Assembly: GCF_048128805.1 (NCBI RefSeq)
Contig: NC_135997.1
Location: forward strand, 22,055,315 to 22,119,314
Length of the DNA stretch: 64,000 nucleotides
From: Centroberyx gerrardi
Taxonomy: Eukaryota; Chordata; Actinopteri; Beryciformes; Berycidae
Reading direction: 5' to 3'
In this document: piece by piece, positions 10,836-22,500 of the stretch
How the letters are laid out: each line of letters opens with the position of its first letter
Position numbering within the stretch: position 1 is the stretch's first letter
Translations under genes and position numbers: made by a program
The notes under the pieces: generated by a model
What the model was told of the DNA's origin: nothing
The model's database searches: none
What the model saw: only the letters and a program-made list of their open reading frames with translations

Positions 10836-13331
10836 CCTGAGGCTAACAAAGAGGCCGCGGCAGCTTCCTCTCTCAGTTCAGTCGTCTCTCTCTGTCTGTC
10901 TTCCTGTTCTCAGTGTTACCAATGCCACAAGCCCACGCCGGAAGCTGATGACAGACACGAACGCTGGTTTCTCTGGGGCAAACAGTCGACACAAAGGCAA
11001 CCGTCCTCCAGACCTTGGGCAACACACTCCTGTGGACACAAACAAGTTGGGAAAAATACACATTTGTTTTTCCTCTCTTGAATATTGACACATATATGTC
11101 ACGTTAGCAGTTATTGTCAACATTAGCTATCATGTCAGTGGTTTGTTTTTCTTGTCAAACGATCATAGATTTGGATTAGCAACCTGCGGGCACCTGCTTG
11201 CAAGGCAATGTCTCATTTCCGATTGGATAAAAAGAGTTGGTTACTACCACAGAAATAAACTGAATCGTAGTGAAATGCAGGATACTCAATTTGTTGCTGG
11301 CTGATTTTATAACCAAATTCTTGCCTACTGTGCCTTACTGTGGCAAGACTCACAGCTAATGAGACAAACGCTACATCTATAGAGAAGAAGGAAAAGTGGT
11401 GTACATACAGCTCTGCTTCTGAAACTTAATTCCATGGTTGTTTTGTTATCTAGCTAAAAGTAAACACGTATATTAGTGTGCCTGCTTTCCCAAGTTATTT
11501 TACAAGTTAGTTTACTTTTGTCTTTCACTACTGTTTGGCAGCTGGATCATAATATTCACCATGATTAATTTTAAGTCCTATAAGACATGCTATTAAATAC
11601 ATTGCATGTATTCTGGTGATACTTCCCTGACACAGTAATAGCTTAAATTCCTTAAATTATTGGGACAGTTGTAAGTAAAAGTGTCAAGTCTGTGTGAGCT
11701 TGGAAATATTGTTGGAATGTAGAAGTCTTTTACAATAACATTTGACCATGGAATGATGTTTGTAGCTGTGAGTGTTTATGTTTTCAGATGAGTCCCTAAG
11801 CAATCACCTAACACTGGTTGTCCTGGTCATCAATAGTGCTAATACTTCTGAACTTTTCATTTTATTCCAGTAATGGTCACTGATAAACCTACATACATCA
11901 GACAATTTGTTTTCGGTTAACTCAAATTAGCACAGCATCATCGATCAGGTATCCTCACTAAAGCTCTGTGGAGCTGAAGGAATTTAGAAGTTTAAAAAAT
12001 GATCAATGATTTTACTAACCAAAAGTGACAGACAAAAGAGCACAGGACATGTTTTTGGTTGCATTATCTGACAAAATGCGTGAAAATGCCTATGCCTATT
12101 TGACATATTGTGTTGCACAATTGCTCCGGTTTCATTTTTTAAGTGAACAAATTGTTTTCAGAAGCATAGGCTCTCAAAATGGTGGTACAGCATAACCAGT
12201 TTTAACAATATACATGTTAAAATGTAGAGTGCTATTGGGCATAGGCTACACAAGAAGTGCAACAAGAAGAAACAAGGTGAAGGGGCCAGAGAAAGAGGAA
12301 ATCAATCGCTATTCTAATCTTAATAGTTAGGCTGTAAGCAACAGATAAGTTAAGACACGGAAGAGCTGAACCACGGGCTAAACGTTTTGCTTTCTCAAGT
12401 TTGTAAAAAGGATGAATAATTTATGGCTGTCTATGGAATTACATGAAATTTAGCCAATGCAAGGCATTCTATTCTACATTTCAGTTTTTTAGAGTAGGAT
12501 CAAATAGCACCTGCTTCAGAAATGTTGAGATAGGTCATGCCGGATAATATATAAAGCTCTGTGGAAATGCGCTTGGCAACATCAGAGGAACAGGGACGTT
12601 GTTAGTATCAGGAACATTTTTCTTTTCAGCCATCTTGGCATTCAGACAGGAGGTGACAGGAGAATCAAATGATTTGCCAAAGGCAAACAGCTCGCCGACA
12701 TCGGAGATATCGTGATTTGCAACTCCGGCAATCCACCTACATACCACTGGCATACAACTCCCATACACCCAAACAGGAAGGTGAATAATACAGTTAACGT
12801 TAGACACCAGAGAATAGATGCAGAAGTACTTAATGTTGATCTTAATGACTGTTGAAATTCGAAGAGGATTTACCCTGCTTTTGATCTCGGATTACACTAA
12901 CGTAATCGGTATTTACAAACAAATGAACATTACGTAACTTTACACAACTACCGCTAAGATTTTCTCTTCACACGGCTATTATTGTGGCTAAAATTACTAT
13001 CTGTGCACAATTTGTGTTGCATTTTTATTAAAATTATTTTTTTCTGATAGGTTAGACTAGTTTAAAACAACAAGGCCGTTGACTGCAATGAACTAACGTT
13101 AGCGTTAACAATTGCTAACGATGATAGCTAACGTTTGCTAGCTAGCTAGTTAGCTAGTAGCAGCAAGTTCGTGGTTTTTAACTGACAGGTAGCTAACGTT
13201 AACTAGCTCGTTTTTCAAAGTGTATTTGAATGTTAACAATAAATAATTACAGATATGTGCATTTAACTGTTTACAGTCTAAATATTAAGGCTGTTTCCTC
13301 TTGTAATTATTTCAAATTAAATAAAACTTAC
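10836..13331 (-). other. 5' UTR intron of the CDC42 small effector gene
   Basis: About 2.5 kb between the candidate 5' UTR exon (donor at 13332/13331) and the ATG exon. No protein-coding similarity is visible. The stretch at 13,095-13,205 is built from short repeats of 'gctaacgtt' and 'agctagctag', a common low-complexity pattern in fish. Confidence 0.5.
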
Positions 13332-13535
13332 CAGATGATGGTTCACTTGCCGAAGTAAAAGCAACGATCGACTGGTAGCTAAAGAATGCTTCTGCAAAAT
13401 ACCAGGAACTGCGCTTGATGATTACGTAGATCGTTTTCCGTTTTGAAGCGTGACGGCTTCCGTATTGACCCACGTTTTCACAGGAGAGTAAATTACCACA
13501 TTGATCACATTGGAGTTGCCTTGTAATTACTCAAG
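13332..13535. promoter_or_regulatory. Bidirectional promoter between the CDC42 effector gene (-) and nip7 (+)
   Basis: A minus-strand exon ends at 13332 with CATCTG|gtaagttt, and the nip7 ATG is at 13536, so both transcripts must start within about 200 bases. The interval has clustered CpG and ETS-like cttccg sequences (for example in 'gacggcttccgtattg') and no TATA box, as expected for a divergent housekeeping promoter. That the minus-strand exon belongs to the CDC42 effector gene is inferred from its position and strand. Confidence 0.6.
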
Positions 13536-15396
13536 ATGAGGCCATTAACAGACGAAGAGACGAAAACGATGTTTGAGAAACTGTCGAAATAGTGAGTGAA
13601 CTTGGACGACATTTTGGTACCTTGTCTTTCACATTATACAAAGACGATCAACTAAGCTAACCTTAGCTTGCTTGTTAGCCTGTCTGTCTGACCCATGTCT
13701 TTCCCCCAACAGCATCGGTGAAAACATCAAACTCCTCGTGGATCGACCTGACGGTACCTACTGCTTCAGGCTTCACAATGACCGTGTGTACTACATGAGG
13801 TAATTCAACATTGTTTGTTTACACCCACATTATTTTATTACTAGCCTGGGTTGCAGCAGTAGAAACTGGAACATTTCAAGGATCAGCATTACTTGCATTT
13901 GTGACCACTGTGCATCTCATGCCTACAGTGAAAAAATTCTGAAGTTGGCCACAAACATATCCCGTGACAAGCTCGTGTCTGTCGGCACCTGTTTCGGAAA
14001 GTTCACCAAGACCCAGAAGTTCCGCCTGCACATCACTGCTCTGGATTTCCTGGCGCCCTATGCAAAGGTAACTAAAATGCAACACTGGACCTCTAAACTC
14101 ATTTATTATTATACTGCAGTGATGCTATAAAATTATGCATGTGCACACATCTGCTTTCTGAACATTTTTGAAAAGTTTTGGATTGTGTAAGTTGTACACT
14201 GTGGTTTGATAGTAGCCCCTGTGTCCAATTATGTGACTGAGTGCGATTTTGCTTTATGTACCCTAAATATTAAGATCCATAAAATACTGTATGAGAGTAA
14301 ACTGAGTTTGTGAGTATATCTGAACGGGCCAAACGTGAGCATCTGATTACATGGATGGGATGTGCCACGATAGCGGACTCCCTGGTCAAAAATGATCTAT
14401 CCATCAAGTACTTTATGCAAACAATACAAATTATTGAAGACAACTGCAACAGTATGTACATTTGTATATTAGGGTAACTAAAAGAATCATTACCAACATA
14501 AAGACAATGAATGGCCACAAAATGATACAGCAGAGATGGGAGTATCAGGGTTCACATCTCACAGCTTCAAACGTATTGTCAAAGGCACATGTTTCTATTG
14601 AAATAAATTGGCTTGTAAGTTGCGACTGCAAGTTACATCCACACAATGCACGCTAAATTTCATATAGGCCTACTTAGTAATCCATGCATGTTCGCATAAC
14701 TTAAATCTCCTTGTAATATCTTCAGTTCAAGGTGTGGGTGAAACCTGGAGCAGAGCAGTCCTTCCTTTATGGGAACCATGTGATGAAATCTGGGCTTGGG
14801 AGAATCACAGAGAACACAATGCAGTACCAGGGAGTTGTGGTCTACTCCATGGCAGATGTGCCTCTGGTAAGTCCTGGAACTATGGTGGTATATTGCTCAG
14901 TTGGGAGGGCACAGCGCTCTACCAGGACTAGGGGTTTGACTCCCACTGGGGCCACTCATGCTGAAAACGTACGTATACATGGTGCAGTGACATGCGTTGT
15001 GTAAAGGTGTCCACCAAATGTTAGATGAGCTGTAGCACAACCTTCAGGGCTCCACAGTGGTACCAAATTGTTTAAATTCAAGAATTCCAACTTTCCTTTT
15101 TTCAGTTCAGTTATATTGACACATATGTCAAGTTATAAGTTATCAGTGTATTTTTAGGATAATATGCTGCCAACATAGCATCATAGATCCTAGTCTTTGT
15201 TCACCCAGGGGAGTTAAAGGGAAAAAAATAAATTCTCTCACTTTGCTCCTGATAAAGAAGTGTTTTTCTTTCTCAGGGGTTTGGAGTGGCAGCAAAGACG
15301 ACCCAGGAGTGCCGGCGAGTCGACCCCATGACCATCGTCGTGTTCCATCAGGCAGATGTAGGGGAGTTCATCAGGAGTGAGGACACATTAACATAG
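13536..15396 (+). CDS. nip7: 60S ribosome subunit biogenesis protein NIP7
   Basis: Five exons, 13536-13591, 13713-13799, 13929-14067, 14726-14866 and 15277-15396, join with consistent phases to exactly 180 aa, the usual family length. The protein opens [16 protein letters not shown] and carries [19 protein letters not shown]. The second half is the RNA-binding PUA domain (about residues 95-170) with [18 protein letters not shown]-type sequence, here with VM for VL, and GLGRITENT. It ends [15 protein letters not shown]7 acts in the nucleolus with FTSJ3 and SBDS in pre-rRNA processing and 60S assembly. All splice sites are gt/ag. Intron 4 contains a tRNA-derived SINE. No truncation or missing residue is seen. 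Confidence 0.98.
14885..15020 (+). repeat. tRNA-derived SINE in nip7 intron 4
   Basis: An A-box-like gctcagttgggagg and a B-box-like ggtttgactcccactgg, spaced as in a tRNA gene, are followed by a tail ending 'gtccaccaaatg', which resembles the 3' tails of fish SINEs. The tRNA part is diverged and is not a functional tRNA. Confidence 0.75.
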
Positions 15397-15479
15397 ATGG
15401 GGTGTATCACCAACTGGACTGTCAACCACATTTTCTTTACCCTTGCTCAGAAACGGTCCAGTTCACACCTAGTTACACT

Positions 15480-15690
15480 CACACCCAGAGGCTGCCCATT
15501 ACAACTGCCGTCTTCACCTGCCTGCTACTAAGCAGCTCCAGCGGAGTAGTTGGAATAAAGTGCCTGGCTCAGCGGCAGCTTGACAGGAGACTTTAAGACC
15601 GGCACATACTGTATTTCCCTTCCCAGTCCGGGGATTGAAACCAGGAACTTTCTATGGGACTGCCCACAGTGCCAGTGACTAGGAGTCTCC
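15480..15690. repeat. Probable interspersed repeat in the nip7 3' UTR
   Basis: It contains 'gtgcctggctcagcggcagct' (split by spacing) and 'ggggattgaaaccaggaac', wording I associate with a dispersed fish repeat. No coding capacity and no target duplication could be seen. Low confidence in the class. Confidence 0.4.
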
Positions 15691-15817
15691 TCAGGTGTCG
15701 AGGACCATCAGCAGCCCACAAACATATTCCATTTCACCCTGCTTTGTGTGAGATCTTGTGAAAGTGGAGGGCTTGTTTCTCCTTGTCTTTCTTTTGTAAG
15801 TGTCATTTTGTCTTTGA

Positions 15818-15823
15818 AATAAA
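15818..15823 (+). terminator. Poly(A) signal of nip7
   Basis: AATAAA in 'tttgaaataaatccac', about 420 bases after the nip7 stop. The terf2 poly(A) signal on the other strand is only about 115 bases further on. Confidence 0.7.
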
Positions 15824-15936
15824 TCCACATTGTCCTTGTATTTCTGATTTTGGACTCAGGAGCTTGCTAAATTGGACTGCAGTCAGATTGCATATATTCA
15901 GACAGACTGTAGTGTGAGAGAACTTGCACATTTTTT

Positions 15937-15942
15937 TTTATT
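15937..15942 (-). terminator. Candidate poly(A) signal of terf2
   Basis: TTTATT on + reads AATAAA on -, about 650 bases downstream of the terf2 stop. Its presumed cleavage site would leave the two convergent 3' ends within about 100 bases of each other. Confidence 0.55.
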
Positions 15943-16595
15943 TTCATAACCAACTTTAGCAACAGACATTACTATCCTGCAAATTAAACCCCAAAAAGTT
16001 GGAAAACTAGAAGGCATTATGAACTGAAATTGTTTTTCCTTGCAACACAAATCTGATTTTTATCTTTAAAGTGAGCACCTGAACAAAAGATGGGATATTC
16101 CCCTTTCTAAATGCAAAGACAATGTAATATCAATAGAAGAAAACTAATAACCAAAACAGTTATGTCACGAAATAGTACATAAACTGAAAATGGAACATTA
16201 ACACCCTAGGCATGTATATGCAAATTTTCAATAACTCATCCAAACTGGATTTTCATTCATATTCTTGCAGCAGAAAAACCGGTGAGAAATATCTGTAGCA
16301 TGAGCTCCATATGACAAGACAAACAAAACAAATGATGTAATGTTTAATGGCAATACCACATAATTTTAGAAGAAATATTATACTTAATGTCCTGGACATC
16401 CCTAACAGTATATGTATATGAAAAAAAATTAAATAAAACAAACAAAGCATGATTCCTCCATGCCAAAAAAAACCCTCCTCAACTCTTCAGTTGAGTGGTA
16501 TTCCCCTTGAAGAACCAAGAAACCAATGTGGAGGGGAAAAAATGTCCATTGTGTCGTAATGTTACCAATTTTCACTCTTGACAGTCACTCTCCTT

Positions 16596-19500
16596 TCAGA
16601 CCATATTTAGTTTCTTCATGGTCCTCCATCTGTCCTTGAGGTTGACATTTGTTCGATCATTGAAGTGGTAGTATGCATGGATTTTAGACCAGTTTCCCTC
16701 ACCAAACTTGGCAACTGCATTTTTCAACATCTGGGTCTCTTCGTCACTCCACGCCTGCAACATAATGGGTACAAGAGAGGTTATTCAGCTTTTCCAATAC
16801 AATGACTAATGGAAATGCCACATAAGGCATAATGATCGCAGGGGTTGCACATACAAATTCAATATAAAAAGGTGCAACATTTATAAACTCGGTGATCGGA
16901 TACTTTTATTTGAGTTTCAAATGAAATGTGCCATTTCCATTCAACCATTTTCAATAAATATGAGTGACATCTCAGGGTACACCAGAGCACAACCGAAGGC
17001 ACTCCTGCACGGCTCAAAGCAAGGCTAATATAAAGGGTACCGTAACATTTTTCATTTCAAAATCCAGTTTTTCCAGGCTGCAACTTCTTAACTACTTGAA
17101 GATTTTGACCAGTTTTCAACATGATGTATGCTAGTAGTGACTACTTAATGTTTATTCATATCCAGGACTAAACTTTATCTTCCAAACTTTGTGCAGTTCC
17201 AAAAATTTAAGACCTGTAAATTGTAAAAGACATTTTCTACACTAAGATTTTACACACTCATGTAGGAACTGTCTGTAGAAGGTTCCAGGAAAAAAATGCA
17301 GACATATTGTCTAAGAAAAACATTTTTTTCTTACCCTCTTCTTGCGGCCTGAATTTGAAATGCTGCTGTTGTTGCTGTTCCTTCTACATGCCCCTATGCA
17401 TTGATTAGGAAAAACAAACAAAAATGATATATTAGTGTACCAACAGGATTTAGACAACTAGAATTTACATATTTACATAACCGATAGAATATTACCATTT
17501 TTCTTATTAGAGTCGAATAGCGACTCTTCATCACTCCACGTATCCCTAGTTTCCTTCGCATCATTGTAAAGCTGTTTCCTGTGAACAAGAACAGGCAGGT
17601 TTTCAAGTGAGTTGCTTTTTATGTTTTGTGAACCGATCCATAACAGGTAGTTGATAAAGCTGCACAAATGAATATAAATAAAAAATTTAAAAAAAATCAC
17701 ACACACACTTTAATCACCACTAAGTACCTACATTTTTATGGCTAATAGCCATTAAAATGTGGTACTTTCACCCACTCCCAGAGGAAGAAGTGGAAGCAAA
17801 AACAAGCACAGCTCCTGTGCAGACCCACAGTGTGTAGACGCCCTCTAGAGGCCATCTGACGAAGTGCGTGAGCGAGCGAGAGAGCGAGTGACCTGAATGT
17901 ACCACTTTCTGCCTCCGGCCGCATGGCGCACCGTGGGAAAAAAGGACCAGCATGTGAACCTTCAGTCCATGAGAACATGCACTAATCAAAATGAAAAAAT
18001 ACAGAGAATTGTCTTCTAGACCCAAGTTTGGGGCATCATTTCTTCAGTCTTTTTTTTAACATTATTGTTGATTGTTATAGAGGATTAATTCACTACAGCC
18101 AAGATAAGTTGATCCATTCTTAGCTAAAGCTGCTGGTATGATCTTACTAACCATTTGGTGTGGGAGGCACCTTTGCCTGGAGCCGAGTCCTTCTGAGGAG
18201 TGGAGCTCTTATGAGGGGCGGGGTGAACAGGGAGTGGACTGGGAGAGCTGTCCAACATAGAGTCTTGGATACAGATCTCATTGCTATTCCCTGGACTCCT
18301 GCATAAAGAAATGCATGTTAATCACGTCTTCGGTAGGACTTGATCTTAAGTTGAATTCAACCAATCCCAATTTTTGGTACATTCGCTTGTTTCTGAAGAG
18401 TTGTCCATAAAAACATTTTAACCCATTACAGCTCAAAATGCTGTTTTAGGTCTGTTTTAGTCCCGTGTGTAATGTAATGATTACAAACCTTACAAATGTG
18501 AGCAAACCTTTTTAAAACGCTCTATGTTGTGCTGTTTCTATCACTTTCTCTATCATATGTACTGTATACACTCACTGGGCAAAATAATTGGAACACCAGT
18601 TTTCCATAAAACAAGAAAGAGCTGCCTGTCAGCAAAACTTTTAGATTATGGCTCGGTTTTTTCATGAGCATAAAAGTTAATCATAATTGACTGGTGATCA
18701 TATTATCAAATAATAATAATTTATGAATCAAATGCTGATATTTTTCCAACAAGTGAGTATAGTCTCCAGCTAATCTGGACAAAACTAGCAAACACTTTGG
18801 TCTCCAGTGACTGGAGTTGTGCAGCGGACCTCTGCTCCATGTGGAGTCCGGTTAGTGAGCAGTGAAAAACTGAACTAAAAAAAAAGTAATTGAAATTGAG
18901 CATGAAATGTTTGTGACTCATGTCATGTGCAAGTGTTGGATTATGGCCCAAACTATTACCCCCTTTTTTTTTTTTTGTTGTGGTTTAGTTTCTCACTCCA
19001 CGTACCCACTCAAATTAGTATTATTTGATAATAATATGATTAACAGTTAATTACTGAGCCATAATATAAAAGTTGCACATGAATTGAAAGTCACAAAACA
19101 GCATAGACAATCAGATTAAAAACAAGGGATGCAGGTTTTGCTTAACAAATGTGACAGCTGTTTTATGGAAAACTGGTGTACCAATTATTTTGGCCAGTGA
19201 GTGCATGTATGTATTTTGTCAGTCCTTGTATCAGAAGCTTATACAATACATTTCAGAATGGAAAAATTAATTCAATCCAATAAATGACAATAAAGGTAAA
19301 AGGCAGTTGGGCAGTAGCGTTTTAAAAAGGGACACCATACTGCTATTGTGGACTGGGCCTTTAAAACATTTCTTAAAGAGTTTTTCTACAAGTGGTGATG
19401 AAAAACACCTACATCAAACGATGCTGCTACTGCATTTGGACTTACTTGCTGAGCGGACTGCTGGCCTGTTGTTTACAGGGTTTCCGAACGGGGGTTTTGC

Positions 19501-22500
19501 GGGTGGCCACAGAGCCCAGTGGGTCCTCCTCACTGTCTTCTGACAACCGTGTCGACTTAGTTGAGTTACTGCATGACAAGAATCCATGCTCAGTCAAACA
19601 TCTTACATATAAATGAGGGATCCGACTAGAATCATGCTCTGCTCTTTTCAGAAGTTTGTGGCTGCAACCAGCAGCTAGTATAAGTCAGCTCGGTCGGTAA
19701 AGCATACGCTAGGTTTGCCACTCCAGAGACCCCGAGTTCAGATCCTGGGTGAGTCAATTTAGCAAGCTCCAAACTGGTTCACAGCTCATCACGGATAATG
19801 TGCTTGTTTTTTGTTTCAGTCAAAATCAGTAGCTATGTTTCCATCGAACTGTCAAGCGAATTTTACACAAAGTGAAATGTCACAAAAAAAAGAACTTAGG
19901 TACATTTCCATCAGCTGGGCTAAAGCAAATAAATAGGCTTCCTGAATATATAAAAAAAACATTAAACTTACAAAACCAGCTGTTGTTTGGATTAGCTGTG
20001 AAACATTTAACCAATGTTTAAAAAATTACCAGAGTTGTCCTTCAAAAGTTGGCTGTCTTGAATTTGCAACTCAATGTAGTCACTGGCCCAACATTATAAA
20101 GACACTCAATGTGGACTGCAGCTAGTAGAACAATGGCAAAATCTACCAGTCCAAAAGAAAAACAGATGCATCTGCATCACTCAGTCATTCCTTCTCATGC
20201 CGTTCACTCTAGTTTTGGTTTTCTTTTTTAGTATGCTTGCCTTCCTCTGAGTAATTAACCTGTTTCTTTTTCCTTGGATTCCTTGGATAACCCAAGTGAG
20301 TACAGGGAGTGAATACTTTTCCAAACTAGACACATCATTCCTGTTACTGCCATACATCACTGTCGCAGCATTACTTCTATAAATGTCAAAGCGAAAAGTA
20401 TCTTCAATCCAATAAATTGCTATGAACACAAGGACAACCTTTCAATAGCTGGCACCATGTTGCAATGACAGGTTGGGCCTTTTCAACATTTAATGCGAAG
20501 AGCTTTTCCACAAGTGGGTGATGAAAAAAGTCATTAACATTGAGCCTACAACAAATGAATATAGGATAATGCATTTGGACTTACCTGCTGGCCCGTTTAC
20601 GGAGTTTCCGTACAGGGATTTCTCTGGGGGCCACAGAGCCGAGTGGGTCCTCCTCACTGTCTGCTGACAACTGTGTCAACGCAGCTGAGTCTCTGCATGA
20701 CAGACCCAGCAGTGTTAGTGCCATGCACACACTGAGCTATGCAGGACCACAAGCTGCTAACTAATATTACAAAGTTCTAAATACAATAAGGCAGTGCTAG
20801 GACAAAGGGCAGGGATAAAAATAGTTTTTTCTTGATGTACTAAGTGAAGTGTTCTCAAAGTCTGTCTCTTGAAGAAATTACTTCTTAAAAAAGCCCAAAA
20901 ACTAGAGGCCATTTGAACTTACTTGCTGAGTGTTTTGCAGGCCCGTCTGTGGCGCTTCTGTGTGGATTTGGTGCCTTCCTTCTCCGTTACTGGGCTCCGT
21001 ACGTCCCCTTCATTGGATGTTGCCAAGGGCTGCGCTGGCTCCTCTGTTCTGACTTCAGCTTCCAGCTCCTGAGAGGCTGCTGAGCACTGCGAGCTCCCCT
21101 GGCTGTCTGGCTCCATCACCAGCAGAGCTACAGTATACAGCTGCTTGTTCCTCTGCAGCGACGTTGCCTTTGAGAGAGGACCTGTCTCTGTTTGGGGAAC
21201 AGCATCTGTCGCTGGTACCTGGTCTGCTACGGAGGCCTCCAGGGGGCTGCCCAAGTCTCTCTGAGAGGAACCGTCCTGCTCTGGCTCCACGTCAGCGCCC
21301 TGCAAGGGGTTGGCTGAGAGGCGCAGGGAAAGATCATCTTTTCTTGTCACGTTCTGCTCCTCGTGCTCCACTTGCTCCTCCAGCTGGGCAAGTGTTCTCT
21401 CACCTGAATCTGTAGCTAAAGCCTTGTAGGCCGCCTCCAGTCTTGTCCTCTGGATAACTGTCTGATTACTGGTGGATGAGCTATAGACAGGGAAAGAAGA
21501 TTTTTTATGTTGTACCTTTGTTAACAAACAGGGTAGATTACATTTACTCCCATCAGCTGAAATTATATTTTTTAAATGCTTTTAATGGAGTTTGTTTTAA
21601 TAAAAAAGTAAATGGTGGGGAGAGAGGGTTAGGGTTTAGGGCAAGTCAGCACCAATGATCAGCCAATAGCAGATGGCAATTTCAGTAGCATGCTTTTTAC
21701 CATTAGATGTAAAATAGTCAAGATGTTGATATCAGATGTCAGCAGAGCTGTAAAAAATGTGTTCCTGAAGTCCAGGGTTCCCACACATTTTTACCAATGA
21801 ATTTTCAAAACTTTTCCATAACACCACCTATCCTAGGGCATAGCGCACTGGAGTAAGAGCCTCATTATGGCACCCATATTCTTTTATTTTCACTAATCTT
21901 GCATTGGCTTAAGTGAATGTAAGCATTTGCCGCATTTATCAATTTAAAAGTAATGATGCATAGAAGTTTTAAATTACAGTTTTTTTTGTTGGTTTGCCTA
22001 TCTAAAAGTTAATTTCAACAAGAGGATACTGTGAGACACGAGGAGGGAAGAACATATGAAAAACATACCAAGAGTAGTAAACATAAGTGTCATTTATTGT
22101 ATGAACAGTCCTTTGAGGGCGGACAGTTGTTAGACTTTTTAAAAAAATACAGGCTAGTATTTTCAATATGTTCCAAATAGCCACTGCTCCTTTGAGAGCA
22201 TACAGATCTTTCAAACAAATAACCACAATATTTGAATGCTCAAGAAAGCAAAAACATTGAAGAGGTAACGGATAACATTTAATTATTTTGAGACAAACAT
22301 AACCGGATACTCAATTACTGCATTTCCAATTTAAAGTATTAATCAGAATGGCTTCCCCTGCTTAAATAAGGAATCAATAAAATAAATAAATTATAAATAA
22401 ATAAATAAAAAATGTTGTAATCAAAAATGTAAATTAAAAAAATAAAATAAATAAATAAACGTGTGTGTTTAATCCTGGTAAGCACAGTGATAATCAAACT

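Noticed and set aside
14885-15020. Possible tRNA gene
   Set aside because: The A and B boxes are diverged and no complete cloverleaf can be drawn; the 3' part is a SINE tail.
16596-16754. Assignment of the Myb exon to TRF1 rather than TRF2
   Set aside because: The Myb region alone (GNWSKI, TMKKL) is TRF1-like, but the TRFH segments (LKNKEFEKA, TPLESA), the RAP1- and TIN2-binding-like hinge motifs and the nip7 neighbour all indicate TRF2.
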